Assembly (NCBI GenBank): GCA_022496185.1
Contig: WTXG01000092.1
Coordinates: 1 to 64,000, forward strand
DNA from: Multifurca ochricompacta
Lineage: Eukaryota > Basidiomycota > Agaricomycetes > Russulales > Russulaceae
Direction: 5' to 3'
Length of the DNA: 64,000 nt
Part shown: positions 33,829 through 43,802 of the stretch, piece after piece
How the letters are laid out: each line of letters opens with the position of its first letter
How positions within the stretch are numbered: the first letter of the stretch is position 1
Program-made: the position numbers and the translations under genes
The notes under the pieces: model-generated
The model's input: the letters and a program-made list of their open reading frames with translations, nothing else
What the model was told of the DNA's origin: nothing
Database searches by the model: none

Positions 33829-34759
33829 TGAGATGATTTAAAAAAAGGTGATCCTGGTTCCAAGGAGCAGTTAGAACCAGTTGTCCAGGTCTCATTGAAG
33901 AGGGCCCATCCACTCTGTGGTGCTATGCTTCAGAACTTAAAAAAGTCCTGCCTCTGATGTGCGACTTCTAAGTAGTATAGTAGGCTGTCTAGCGCCATCT
34001 ACAACAAGTCCTAAGCCCACATCAGGGGGACATTGTGTAAATAGATGGGGAGTCATGTCATGGAGGAGCCAACTGCAAGTTCCACTAGAGACAAAGGTTA
34101 TAGAGCCCTTCCTCTAGTGCTGGTGGTGGAGTCCATGATTAAGCCCTAGATGATTGGGGCCATGACTATAGTAGACTATTAGGTTTCCTCTGGTTGGGGC
34201 GAACCCCCAATGAAAGCAGCGGGTACTTCTGCCCAGAGACAAAACCCTCTAGCTACTGTGTATATACTATAGTAGTTCAAGCCTACTTGTATCGAGCCCA
34301 AGCATCATGGGAGTGACTACCCATGCCTTGTTCTAGACCCTAAACTCTACCAGCAGGTCGCTAAACCTGGCTTACGGATCGAGCCAAGCATTGACTGAAC
34401 CTATAGCCCCAAGCCTTCTGGGCAAGTGGCCTACTAAGACTATGGATGGGACAAAAACCCAGCTATTACTATGAATACTATTTACTTAGAGCGCACATGA
34501 GGAGCTCAAGGTGTTTCACCCGCTTAGGGTCCCTCATCACCTCTTGCAAGAATCCCCTGAGGGACTAGCCAGACAGATCAAGGTGGGCACATAAAGCGCA
34601 CCACCTTGTGGACAGTTAAGGGCAAAGAGAAGAAAGATCGAAGCTCACTGTGACGGTTGATTGGGAAAAAGAAGAAGTCTTGAAGCAGTGAGCTTGAAGA
34701 AGTGTAGGACTGATCAAAGTTAAGAACAGATCAGTAAAGCGTGCCCAGGGCCCATAACC
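33829..34759 (-). other. Leader and primer site of Copia element G
   Basis: This untranslated leader between gag and the 5' LTR contains the primer site GGTTATGGGCCC (minus strand, 34759-34748). It is clearly homologous to the leaders of F and H over its full length, with no long frame. Confidence 0.65.
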
Positions 34760-36539
34760 TGTGAAACAGGCATGAGGCGCAGCATACTGACTTGTTACGC
34801 TCAGCAGGGCGTTCTGTGTGCGACATGCACGGATCGATGCGGGTCCATTGCCTCAGCCAGGAGCCTAGCTTGGTAAGGCTAGGCTCCAGGCTACTGTCTA
34901 GCCTTGGAACGGATTAAGGGTTGGTGCTATAACCAAGCACAGAGAGAGATGGGATGAGTCAGCCAGAGGGAGCTAATCCCCTAAGGCTGTTAAGTGGGGA
35001 CAGGGTCCAGTTGCTGTGCCGGAAACACACTGAGCACACTGGAGCCCTAGGAGACGGCAAGGGGGTTCAAAGGGAAGGGTACACACCCATTGCCAGAGGC
35101 AATGGGGTTCCCTGCAGGGATCACAAAGGCGCAGAGGAAGGGGAAAAAGGTCTCTGATGTATTGGGGTTCAAGACTTCTAGGCTGAAGGCACAAGAGGTC
35201 AAATCTAGGGCTGTACAAACTGTCTACAGGGTCTTATATACTGTATGGGGATCTGGTTTGTAGCTAATCAGGAACAGGGTCAGAGTCCTTATCATCCAAT
35301 AGCAGATAAGATGTCAAATATAGTCCATGATAAGGATAAGCCTTATCAGAAGCATAATCATGTGGGACAGCCCCACAGGAGTCATATCAGTGTGGGAGGA
35401 TTCCCACCAGGGTCAGGGGTAAATGGGGAGATAACAGGTCCCACAGGAGTCAGATCAGTGTGGGAATACTCCCACAGGAATCAGAGAAGAGGGTCAAGTG
35501 ATTGATGGGTCAGATGATCTAAGGGGTCATGATCAAAGCCCAAGGTCACATGGTCAAAGGGGGTCACATGGTCTGAGGTCATGTGGTCAAGGGTCACATG
35601 ATAGGTCATGGCTTTGAGTCCATATCATGTGCCTACAGGTCATGTGGTCTGGAGGGGCAAATGCAAGCCAAAGTCGTCTTGTGTGCAGAGTCAGTTTTGG
35701 CAGGGACAGTGTCAGAGATCCTATGGGTGTCAAGCACAGGGACAGGGGTACTGGCCAAGGCATAAGCCAAGGCAATAAGGAAGGGTGATGTACATCCAAC
35801 AGTATAGCAGCAGAACTACCATCAGGTTAGGTGTAAATGGTGGCAAGGGAGGTTGGTCCTGTGAGCAACAGGTCACAGGCATCAGGGTAAGGTCCTGGGC
35901 ACACAGGCCACAGGCATCAAGAAGGTCCCAAGGCAGCATACCAAGGGCATCAGGGATCAGGGGCCAAAGAGGGCAGGAGACAGTGGTTTAGTGAAGGGGA
36001 AGGGTCAAGGGTGGTGTAAGGGAGCCGGCTCAGTGTGAGGAAGGGAAAAGAGTGGGGTTGTAACATGACTGTAGACGTTAGTTGGTTAGAACTAGAAAGA
36101 CAAGTTAACTTCAGAGGTAGAAGAAACTCTGTTATACTATACTACACACCTAGAAAGACAAGTTACTATATACATAGTTAGTCTAAGGTAGTGAAGATAG
36201 TAGAGAGGATGACTTACACTTCAGAGGTAGAAGAAACTCTGAAGTGTAAGAGGCGAAACAGACACCCTTATATACAATCCAAGGGATGGTCTGTGCACTG
36301 GGAATAAGTCCACAAGTGCCGGACAAAGTCCAAACAATAAACATGAGGGAGAAAGGCCATTGGCCATTACAGAAATCACATGTTACATGGTGCATCAGTC
36401 AGCTACTGCGGAATGTGAGAAAGAAAGTAATAATGATAATGTAAAAAGTCCGAGACTCCGATATCTAATCTTATCTACAAAGTAGCTAATCTAATCACCT
36501 GATGCCTGAAGCATCACTGAACATCTTCTGTGTTCAACA
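34760..36539 (-). repeat. 5' LTR of Copia element G, split by a 1.27 kb insertion
   Basis: On the minus strand the LTR starts at 36539 (TGTTGAACACAGAAGATG) and ends at 34760 (CCTGTTTCACA). It is interrupted by 34793-36065. The parts 36539-36066 and 34792-34760 together match the 3' LTR at 21107-21608, with few differences. The hairpin motif and the TATA-like word TATATAAGGGTG are present. Confidence 0.85.
34793..36065. repeat. 1,273 bp solo LTR-like insertion
   Basis: The insert starts TGTTACGCTCAGCAGG and ends GGGGTTGTAACA. The perfect 5-bp duplication tgact (34788-34792, 36066-36070) flanks it, and removal restores the G LTR. It has no coding capacity. TG...CA ends and a 5-bp duplication indicate an LTR, and the termini resemble Gypsy-type TGTTAC/GTAACA. 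A TATATA word lies at about 35235, and 35510-35650 is rich in repeats of TCACATGGTC and TCATGTGGTC. Confidence 0.75.
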
Positions 36540-39500
36540 GATTCCATGCTCGGGAGGCTTGTTTGAGGCCATATAATGCTTTTTGTAGCCTACAAACTTT
36601 GGACTCTTGACCAGCAACAATGAAACCAACTGGTTGCTCCATATAAATCTCTTTGTCCAGATCACCATGTAGGAATGCCGATTTGACATCCATTTGGTGG
36701 ATTTCCCAATCCTCTAGCGTAGCTAGCGCTAGTAATAATCTAAGTGATTCAAATCTGGCGACTGGTGAGAATGTTTCGTTGAAGTCCACCCCTTCTATTT
36801 GGGTGAAGCCTTTGCCACGAGCCTAGCACAAAACCGTCCATCTGGTTTCAGTTTAAAAACCCATTTTGACTTGACAGCCTTTCTTCCTTTTGGAAGATCT
36901 TCAAGGCGCCATACATCTAATTTATCTAAGGCATCAATTTCATATTTACATGCCTCAAGCCATTCACTGGCATTGTCAGACTGCATTGCCTCCTGAAAAG
37001 TCAGGGGGTCTCTGTAAGAGACACCTGTGGCATATAATAATTCCATGTGCCCAAGTCTGGAAGAACCTTGCACGAACTCTGCATTATCCTCATTATAAAA
37101 TCGAGGATTCATGCGGCGTGAACGTCTAGGACGGGCAGTATCAAGATCTAAATCTTCCTGCACAGCCTGGTCACGTTGCTGAGAGTGTGGACTTTCCCTA
37201 GTAAATACTGGTTGGGGAAGTCTGCCAATAGCCTTTTTCTTAGACTGTCTTTTGGCACGGGTTCTTTCAGGGAGTTCTGATGGTTCCATGATTTGGGATG
37301 GGGGCGTCTGATAGATAGTTTGATCGTGTGTGTCAAGCTCATTATCGGGTGTGGTAGGCTCAGGATTTACTTGAGGAGGTTCCACTACCTCCTGTTCCTC
37401 AACCTCGGCGTCCTTGTCTTCAGGAGCCTGAGGAACTGTGGCTATTGCTGGTTGAGGCTGGACAGGCCTCTCAACTTCTAGTACAAAAGGCGTAACTTTT
37501 TCCTTTTGTTTTCCCTTGCTGTCCTTGGCAAGGTTGGATGGGAAGGACCCTTCATCAAATGTCACATCTCTTGACAATACGAAGGATCGAGTATGCATGT
37601 CCCAAAGAAGATATCCTTTAGAGTGGGGTGCATACCCGACAAAGACTGTCTCCCTGGCTTTGTGATCCAGTTTACGTCTTTTGTCCTCTGGGACAGTGTA
37701 GTAGGCCAAGCAGCCAAATATTTTAAAGTAAGAAACATCTGGAATGTCCCCATCCAGAAGTTCTAGCAGTGTCCTCCACTTATTAGAACAGATAGGCGTT
37801 CTATTGTATATGTGACAGGCTGTTCGCACTGCACATTCCCAGAAACCAAGGGAAAGACCAGCATGATGCAGCATACTGGTGGCCTTTTCCATGATGGTTC
37901 TGTTGAACCTTTCAGCCCTTCCATTCTGTTGTGGGGAATATGGCATTGTCAATTTATGCTCTATGCCAGCCTTCTCAAGTATTGACTTCAGCTCCCTATT
38001 GACAAATTCGCCACCTCGGTCTGTATGTAAGGTCTTTATTTTCCTGTCTGTTTTATTTTCCAGGAATGCCTTAATATTACAGAAGACCGATGTAAATTCA
38101 CTTTTAGCTTTCATAGCAACAACTAAAGCAGTTCTGCTAAAGTCGTCTATGAAAGTGGTGAAGTATAGGTTCCCTTGAATTGAAGTGGATTGCAAAGGAC
38201 CAACTAGGTCACTATGAATGACTTCCAAGGGTGCTGAAGCTCTCTTTTGAGAGGGAGGGAATGGAAGACGGTGTGATTTTCCCATTTCACAGCCATAACA
38301 TGGCTTGTCTTCCACTTGGCTATTATCAATACTAAGGCCTTTTACAGCCTTAGGAGCATGTCTTTTGAGGGCCTCTTTTGACATATGACCCATGTGTAAA
38401 TGCCAGGTTTCAAGGCTACTTGATGCAGATTTGTGGGAAGCAGTATTTAGATTCTGCATTGTTTTCCCAAAGACCCAATAGAGTCCCATAGCCTTGACAC
38501 CTTCTGCTATAATAGCATTATTGTACTTTATTTTGACCTCAGATGGAGAAAATTCCACTGAGCCACCTTTGTCTGTGATGCAGCTTGTCGATAGTATTCT
38601 TTCACTACCAGGCATATAGAAGACGTTATTTAACTCTAACTCGTAGTTGTTTCGAGTTTTGAGTATAACTTTGCCTGTTCCTTCAACTTGGACTACTGAG
38701 CCATCACCAATTGTCACCGAGTGTCCCTTGTGTGGGAAGTACTCAGAGAAATCTTCTAAGTATGGTGTAAAGTGAGTGGTGGCTCCGCTGTCCATCATCC
38801 AAGGATTGCTGCCATCATCGACCTCTTGTGTATGTTCAGTCATCATATAAAGTGAAATGCGAGGTGTCTCATGCACCTCCTGTATTCTGCCACTACCATT
38901 AACTATGGTAGCTACTTGTGTGGAGTTATTATGTACACTGGGGCCTTGCCCCTTCCTCTTGTTGCCCTTTTTGCCTGCATCAGCATTGGCTCTGTCCTGT
39001 TTCTTTTGCCGACATTCATTAGCCTTGTGGCCCGGCTTCTGGCAATAGAAGCAGGTGACATCATTGGACGATGATGCACCTGCAGGTTGTGGCATGAAAG
39101 TTACTTGTTTTTTATTTTTATTTTTGTTGACATGGGCTGCCTTGTTAAGGGCAGCCCCAACACCACTTCCTGCGGGGCTGGCTAGTCGGCTTTCCTCATT
39201 TAGGAACCTTTGTACAAGGTCCTGAGGGGAAAGGCGGTCAGGAGGACCTGACGCCAGGATGGAGCCAGCAATGGCATTGTAAGATGGAGGTAGGGATTGG
39301 AGCAAAATAAAGCTCAACTGGAGATCAGAGATCTCCATCCCATTTTCCTTGAGAGTACTCCTCACATCCAACACACACTGCAACTGGGGTCTGAATGCTT
39401 TGCCCTCTTCCAAGCGGAAGGAGGACACAGAACACCACAAGTTGTAGGTGGCCATGCTTCCTACTGAGCCATAGAGCAATTCCAAATGCTCATACTTGGC

Positions 39501-39830
39501 ATTGACAGAAGGATAAGTTCTGTCAGAGGCAATCTGGGAGTATGTTTCCGGTGATGTGACCATCACCAGAACTCCCATGAGGACTTCCTCAACTCTATTC
39601 CACTCCAAGTACATCAGCTCCGACCAAATTGCGAAGCGCTTGGCATAGTCCTCATCCTTCTCGCCATCTTCTGGCTTGGGCGGATTCAGGAACTCAGGGG
39701 CATCATGCGTGATGTGCCTCTTCATCCCATTGATCCTCAGCAGGGCAGTGAAAGACACCGACCACTGCTGCCAATTCGAGCCATCAAGCTTGTCAAACTT
39801 GAAGGTGGGAGGGAAGACGATGGAAGACAT
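36540..39830 (-). pseudogene. Ty1/Copia gag-pol, element H (truncated)
   Basis: From ATG 39830 (MSSIVFPPTFKFDKLDG) the frame is open for about 1,010 codons. It covers gag, zinc knuckle (CFYCQKPGHKANECRQKK), protease (WMMDSGATTHFTPY), GAG-pre-integrase, integrase (HTDRGGEFVNR, NGRAERFNRTIMEKA), the acidic linker and the start of RT (KWVFKLKPDGRFCARLVAK). One missing base near 36813 shifts the frame. RT continues in another frame (MDFNETFSPVARFESLRL) until SRAWN, where G's LTR begins. This is the longest intact gag-integrase frame here and served as reference for the insertions in F and G. Confidence 0.9.
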
Positions 39831-40761
39831 TGAGACGATTTTAAAAAGATTTGATCCTGGTTCCAAGGAGCAGTTAGAACCAGTTGTCCAGGTCTCATTT
39901 AAGAGGGCCCGTCCATTCTGTGGCACTATGCTTCAGAACTTAAGAAAGTCCTGCCTCTAATGTGCGACTTCTAAGTAGTATAGTAGGCTGTCTAGCGCCA
40001 TCTACAACAAGTCCTAAGCCCACATCAGGGGGACATTGTGTAAATAGATGGGGAGTCATGTCATGGAGGAGCCAACCGCAAGTTCCACTAGAGACAAAGG
40101 GTATAGAGCCCTTCCTCTAGTGCTGGTGGTGGAGTCCATGATTAAGCCCTAGATGATTGGGGCCATGACTATAGTAGACTATCAGATCTCCTCTGGTTGG
40201 GGCGGACCCCCAATAAAAGCAGCGGGTACTTCTGCCCAGAGACAAGACCCTCTAGCTACTGTGTATCTACTATAGTAGTTCAAGCCTACTTGTATTGAGC
40301 CCAAGCATCATGGGAGTGACTACCCATGCCTTGTTCTAGACCCTAAACTCTACCTGCAGGTCGCTAAACCTGGCTTACGGATTGAGCCAAGCATTGACTG
40401 AACCTATAGCCCCAAGCCTTCTGGGCAAGTGGCCTACTAAGACTATGGATGGGACGAAAACCCAGCTATAACTAAGAATACTATTTACTTAGAGCGCACA
40501 TGAGGAACTTGAGGTGTTTCACCCACTTAGGGTCCCTCATCACCTCTTGCAAGAATCCCCTGAGGGACTAGCCAGACAGATCAAGGTGGGTACATAAAGC
40601 ACACCACCTTGTGGACAGTTAAGGGCAAAGGAGAGGAATTCAAAGCTCACAAAGAAGACTGATTGGGAAAGGTGTCTTGAAGCTTGGTGAGCTTGAAGAA
40701 GGTTGGTTGGACTGATCAAAAGAAGTGACAGATCAGTAAAGCATGCCCAGGGCCCATAACC
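39831..40761 (-). other. Leader and primer site of Copia element H
   Basis: This conserved untranslated leader (see F and G) ends at the primer site, whose plus-strand form GGGCCCATAACC adjoins the LTR at 40762. Confidence 0.6.
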
Positions 40762-41267
40762 TGTGAAACAGGCATGAGGCGCAGCATACTGACTGTAAGA
40801 GAGTTAGCAGGTTAGGCTAGACAAAGACAAGTTACTTCAGAGGTAGAAGAAACTCTGTTATACTATACTACACACCTAGACGAAGACAAGTTCTATATAC
40901 AGAGTTAGTCTTAAGGTAGTGATGATAGTAGAGAGGACGACTTACACTTCAGAGGTAGAAGAAACTCTGAAGTGTAAGAGACGAAACAGACACCCTTATA
41001 TACATTTCCAAGGGATGGTCTGTGCACTGGGAATAAGTCCACAAGTGCCGGACAAAGTCCAAACAACAAACAGAGGGCTAAAGGCCATTGGCCACTACAG
41101 GAATCACATGTTACATGATGTATCAGTCAGCTACTGCGGAATGTGAGAAAGAAAGTAATAATGATAATGTAAATAGTCCGAAACTCCAGTATCTAATCTA
41201 ATCTACAAAGTAGCTAATCTAATCACCTGATGCCTGAAGCATCACCGAACATCTCCTGTGTTCAACA
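40762..41267 (-). repeat. 5' LTR of Copia element H
   Basis: This 506 bp LTR, on the minus strand, starts TGTTGAACACAGGAGATG and ends CCTGTTTCACA. It is diverged from the G LTRs (for example near 40800), which suggests an older insertion. Both CTTCAGAG-type hairpins are present. Confidence 0.85.
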
Positions 41268-41418
41268 AGGGCATCACTAATCAGCTGAGTAAGGTGAGAA
41301 AGAAACATAATAAAGATATCATAAAAAGTCCGAAACTCCGGAACCTAATCTAATCTTATCTACAGCTGAAGCGATCCTCAGATGCCTGAAGCATCTCCAG
41401 ACACATCCTGTGTCAACA
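41268..41418 (-). repeat. F-type Copia LTR fragment
   Basis: On the minus strand it starts TGTTGACACAGGATGTGTC and covers about the first 150 bp of an F-type LTR, to the CTCAGCTGATTAGTGATG word. It ends directly at the truncated LTR of the second miniature element. Confidence 0.75.
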
Positions 41419-41853
41419 TGGACAAGCTGGGTCCGGTGCTCTAAACCACTGAGCTACACGGCCTCAGGTTCATAGTGGTACACAACCTCCTATATGAGGT
41501 CATGCAGAGTTACATCGTGCGACACCTGACTGTGTCAACACGCCCCTACGCACATGTAACTGTGCATGCAAACTCTATCCAATTTCCCTCTAGGGAGCCA
41601 ATGACCCAGAGTGGACAACGTGCTGCTACCATGTTGGCTAAACACACACCCCGATCAAGGGACCTTAAACAGGACCCTGGCTCACACACCAGAAAAGAAA
41701 TGGCCACGTTGGGGATTGAACCCAAGACCTCTGGACAAGCCGGGTCCGGTGCTCTAAACCACTGAGCTACACGGCCTCAGGTTCATAGTGGTACACAACC
41801 TCCTATATGAGGTCATGCAGAGTTGCATCGTGCGACACCTGACTGTGTCAACA
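41419..41853 (-). mobile_element. Second copy of the tRNA-LTR miniature element (truncated)
   Basis: On the minus strand it has a complete 222 bp 5' LTR (41853-41632), the 91 bp core with primer site TGGTAGCAGCACG (41631-41541), and the first 122 bp of the 3' LTR (41540-41419), cut inside the tRNA-like unit. It differs from the copy at 27894 by few, mostly transitional, changes. It interrupts the gag of Gypsy copy E (at DTDEEA). The left end abuts the F-type LTR fragment. Confidence 0.88.
41701..41776 (-). tRNA. tRNA-related Pol III unit, second miniature element
   Basis: The 76-nt unit appears identical to those at 27971 and 28284, with A box, B box, tRNA-like arms, nine-nt anticodon loop and a downstream T-run. 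A partial copy (41419-41463) remains in the truncated LTR. Confidence 0.75.
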
Positions 41854-42815
41854 GCTTCTTCGTCAGTGTCATATCCAGCCCTGTTGGCCAGACTTCTGAA
41901 TTTTGTGACATATGCATCAAGATCTCCCTTGTCCATCTTTAGGGACTTCAGTTTGCAGGCTGCCTTCTGTTTGGCTTGCCCATCGGTGAATGCATCTTTA
42001 AACCTCTGGGCAATCATCTCCCAAAGGCCTTTGCTTGTGGTTTGTCATCCACCCTCAATCTGTTCATTCAGCCACTCAAGCTGTTCCATTGTCCAGTCAT
42101 CCACCACATCTCCTCAGATGAGAGAGAGAAAGAGATTAGCCTGTTGGAAAGGGTTAATGATCTGGGCAATGTTGTGGTTGAAGTTTTTGAAGGTAGTGAA
42201 TTCTAGCATAAACTTCTTGCTTTGTGCTCAATCCCCTGTGAATGTCTGGGGGAGTACTCCTGATAGTCGCCCGGATGGGGGAGGGATGTTCAGTGGTGCG
42301 ACTGGAGGGGCCAGAGGGGCTGGGTCTGGGAGTTGGGCAGCAATGGTAGACATACTCTGATGGAATGGGATGACTGTATTGGTAGACTGTATGGATATCT
42401 GAGGAGTTGTCAAAGCAGGGGCTCTGATCGTGACAACTGCAGGTGCAACTGGGGCAGTAGTTGATGCTAATACCAGTGCTTCTTCACTATTTTCTTCTAC
42501 GTACTCTTCTGGTTCAGAGTCCATGACAATGGCCAGGGGATTTTCTCTCCATGGTCCTAGTCCAAATTCCAGTGGTGCAGGTCCTGTGGTGACCCAAGAG
42601 TGTCGACTGTCCGAGTATCGGATACAGTACCAGACTCTTTTCTTGTCATTGTATTCTACCGGCTGGTATCTTCCATTGTGATAAACGTAGTATCCAAACT
42701 CAGATTCAAAATCTTTCCAGGCAGCAGAGCCAAGTACTTGTTGTGAAAGATTATTCTTGTCTCTGCATTCAATGAGTTCTTCTTTAAACAGGGTCTGACT
42801 GCAGCTGGAAGCCAC
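41854..42815 (-). pseudogene. Ty3/Gypsy gag fragment, copy E
   Basis: On the minus strand gag starts at 42815 with GTG (Val-Ala-Ser-Ser; other copies also have GTG). It continues through DFESEFGYYVYHN, MSTIAAQLPDP and the capsid-like core with internal damage, and is cut at RAGYDTDEEA by the miniature element at 41853. The 5' LTR and primer word lie just upstream. Confidence 0.8.
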
Positions 42816-42834
42816 AATGAGAGACTTGACTTGA

Positions 42835-43410
42835 TGTTACGTCCGGTGTGGGACGTTCCACATGACTTGTGTGACAGCATTCATTCATAATCAGATAAGA
42901 GACCAATAGGGCCCCTTGGAGTTATGTGGGAGGAGTCAAAGTCAAAGAGGCTGTACTCTAAGACGATGTTGAATGGAAAGCACCAAAAGTACTGAGATGA
43001 TTGAGTCAAGGCTTTCAAAGGGAATGTCCAGAAGACAAGCACCAATGTATTCAATAAGTCGAGTCTGAGGTCTACAGCGTAGTTACAGCGGACTTATATA
43101 TGTAATCTAGTGGGCATCTATAGATAAGGATACTGGAGTCAAGTGGGCCCAAATATACGAAAGCGGATGGCGTAAAGCCTGGCTTCTGATAGGGAACTAA
43201 GTAAGTGTCCAATCATAAGATAAAGAGATAAGAGGTGAAACATAAATGGATGTCAAGTCAACAAGTACAAAGTAAGTCACAGGGACAGGAGTAGAGCATG
43301 TGATGGGTCCCAGGATGGAGATGTGATCAAGAAATGTAGAGTAGGCGGTAAGGAAGGGTTCGTGTTGGGAAGAGTGAAGAAAACAGGGTTGCTTGGCAGA
43401 GATTGTAACA
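42835..43410 (-). repeat. Ty3/Gypsy 5' LTR of copy E
   Basis: This 576 bp LTR, on the minus strand, starts TGTTACAATCTCTGCC and ends GGACGTAACA beside AAGTCAAGTCTC. CpG-poor transitions relative to copy C suggest age. Confidence 0.8.
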
Positions 43411-43506
43411 CTCTGTGTGTTATGCCCTAGCCATAACCAGTCCACCCATGTACATGTGCCATTACTAGGCTTCAGGCACTTCTCAACATGATGACCTTCA
43501 ACTTTA

Positions 43507-43563
43507 AACCAAAAGCAAAGCTGTCACACAAGTCATACAGAACACCCCACACCAGATGTAACA
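43507..43563 (+). repeat. 3' tip of a Ty3/Gypsy LTR
   Basis: About 57 bp match the LTR end (AAGCTGTCACACAAGTCATAC to CACCAGATGTAACA). A GGGTTACCCCTGCCAAT word typical of the hAT-like element follows directly, so this is a junction of two decayed repeats. Confidence 0.55.
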
Positions 43564-43595
43564 ATACCCCAGGGTTACCCCTGCCAATCCCTACC

Positions 43596-43802
43596 CCTCA
43601 CAAAACTGAGTCAATGAGTCCCCAATTTGAAATGGGCATAGCTCCACAGGTTTTGATTGGACTTACATAATTCTTGTTGCAATACATAGCCCTTATCTTG
43701 CACCTTTTATGTTATACCAAGACTATGTTTATATTTGTTTTGACTGATGCAATATTTAACAAACAGTGCAAAAGTGCAAAACATTGACTCAGTTTTGTGA
43801 GG
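43596..43802. mobile_element. 207 bp MITE with 21-bp perfect inverted ends
   Basis: CCTCACAAAACTGAGTCAATG (43596-43616) is matched by its exact inverse at 43782-43802. The interior is non-coding and AT-rich. A clear target duplication was not identified. The ends resemble those of Tc1/mariner-type MITEs, but assignment is uncertain. Confidence 0.6.

Larger units (their letters stand above)
21107..36539 (-). mobile_element. Ty1/Copia element G (minus strand), split by nested insertions
   Basis: The 3' LTR lies at 21107-21608. The coding region is on the minus strand in two parts (33828-31597 and 24009-21880) and the 5' LTR is at 34760-36539. Element F (24010-31591) is inserted in its pol with TSD tgcat, and a 1,273 bp solo LTR sits in its 5' LTR. 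Removing the insertions leaves about 6.6 kb. The outer flanks (cacca on the left, gattc on the right) do not form a target duplication. The right flank is the broken RT of element H, which suggests a deletion or rearrangement. Confidence 0.85.
36540..41267 (-). mobile_element. Ty1/Copia element H, 3'-truncated
   Basis: This minus-strand element has its 5' LTR at 40762-41267, then primer site, leader, gag and pol to the middle of RT. It is cut at 36540 by the LTR of G. RNase H, purine tract and 3' LTR are absent from the window. It is of the same subfamily as G. Confidence 0.85.

Noticed and set aside
34793..36065. DNA transposon with TGTTAC inverted ends
   Set aside because: Only about six bases are inverted, ends are TG...CA and the duplication is 5 bp, all typical of an LTR.
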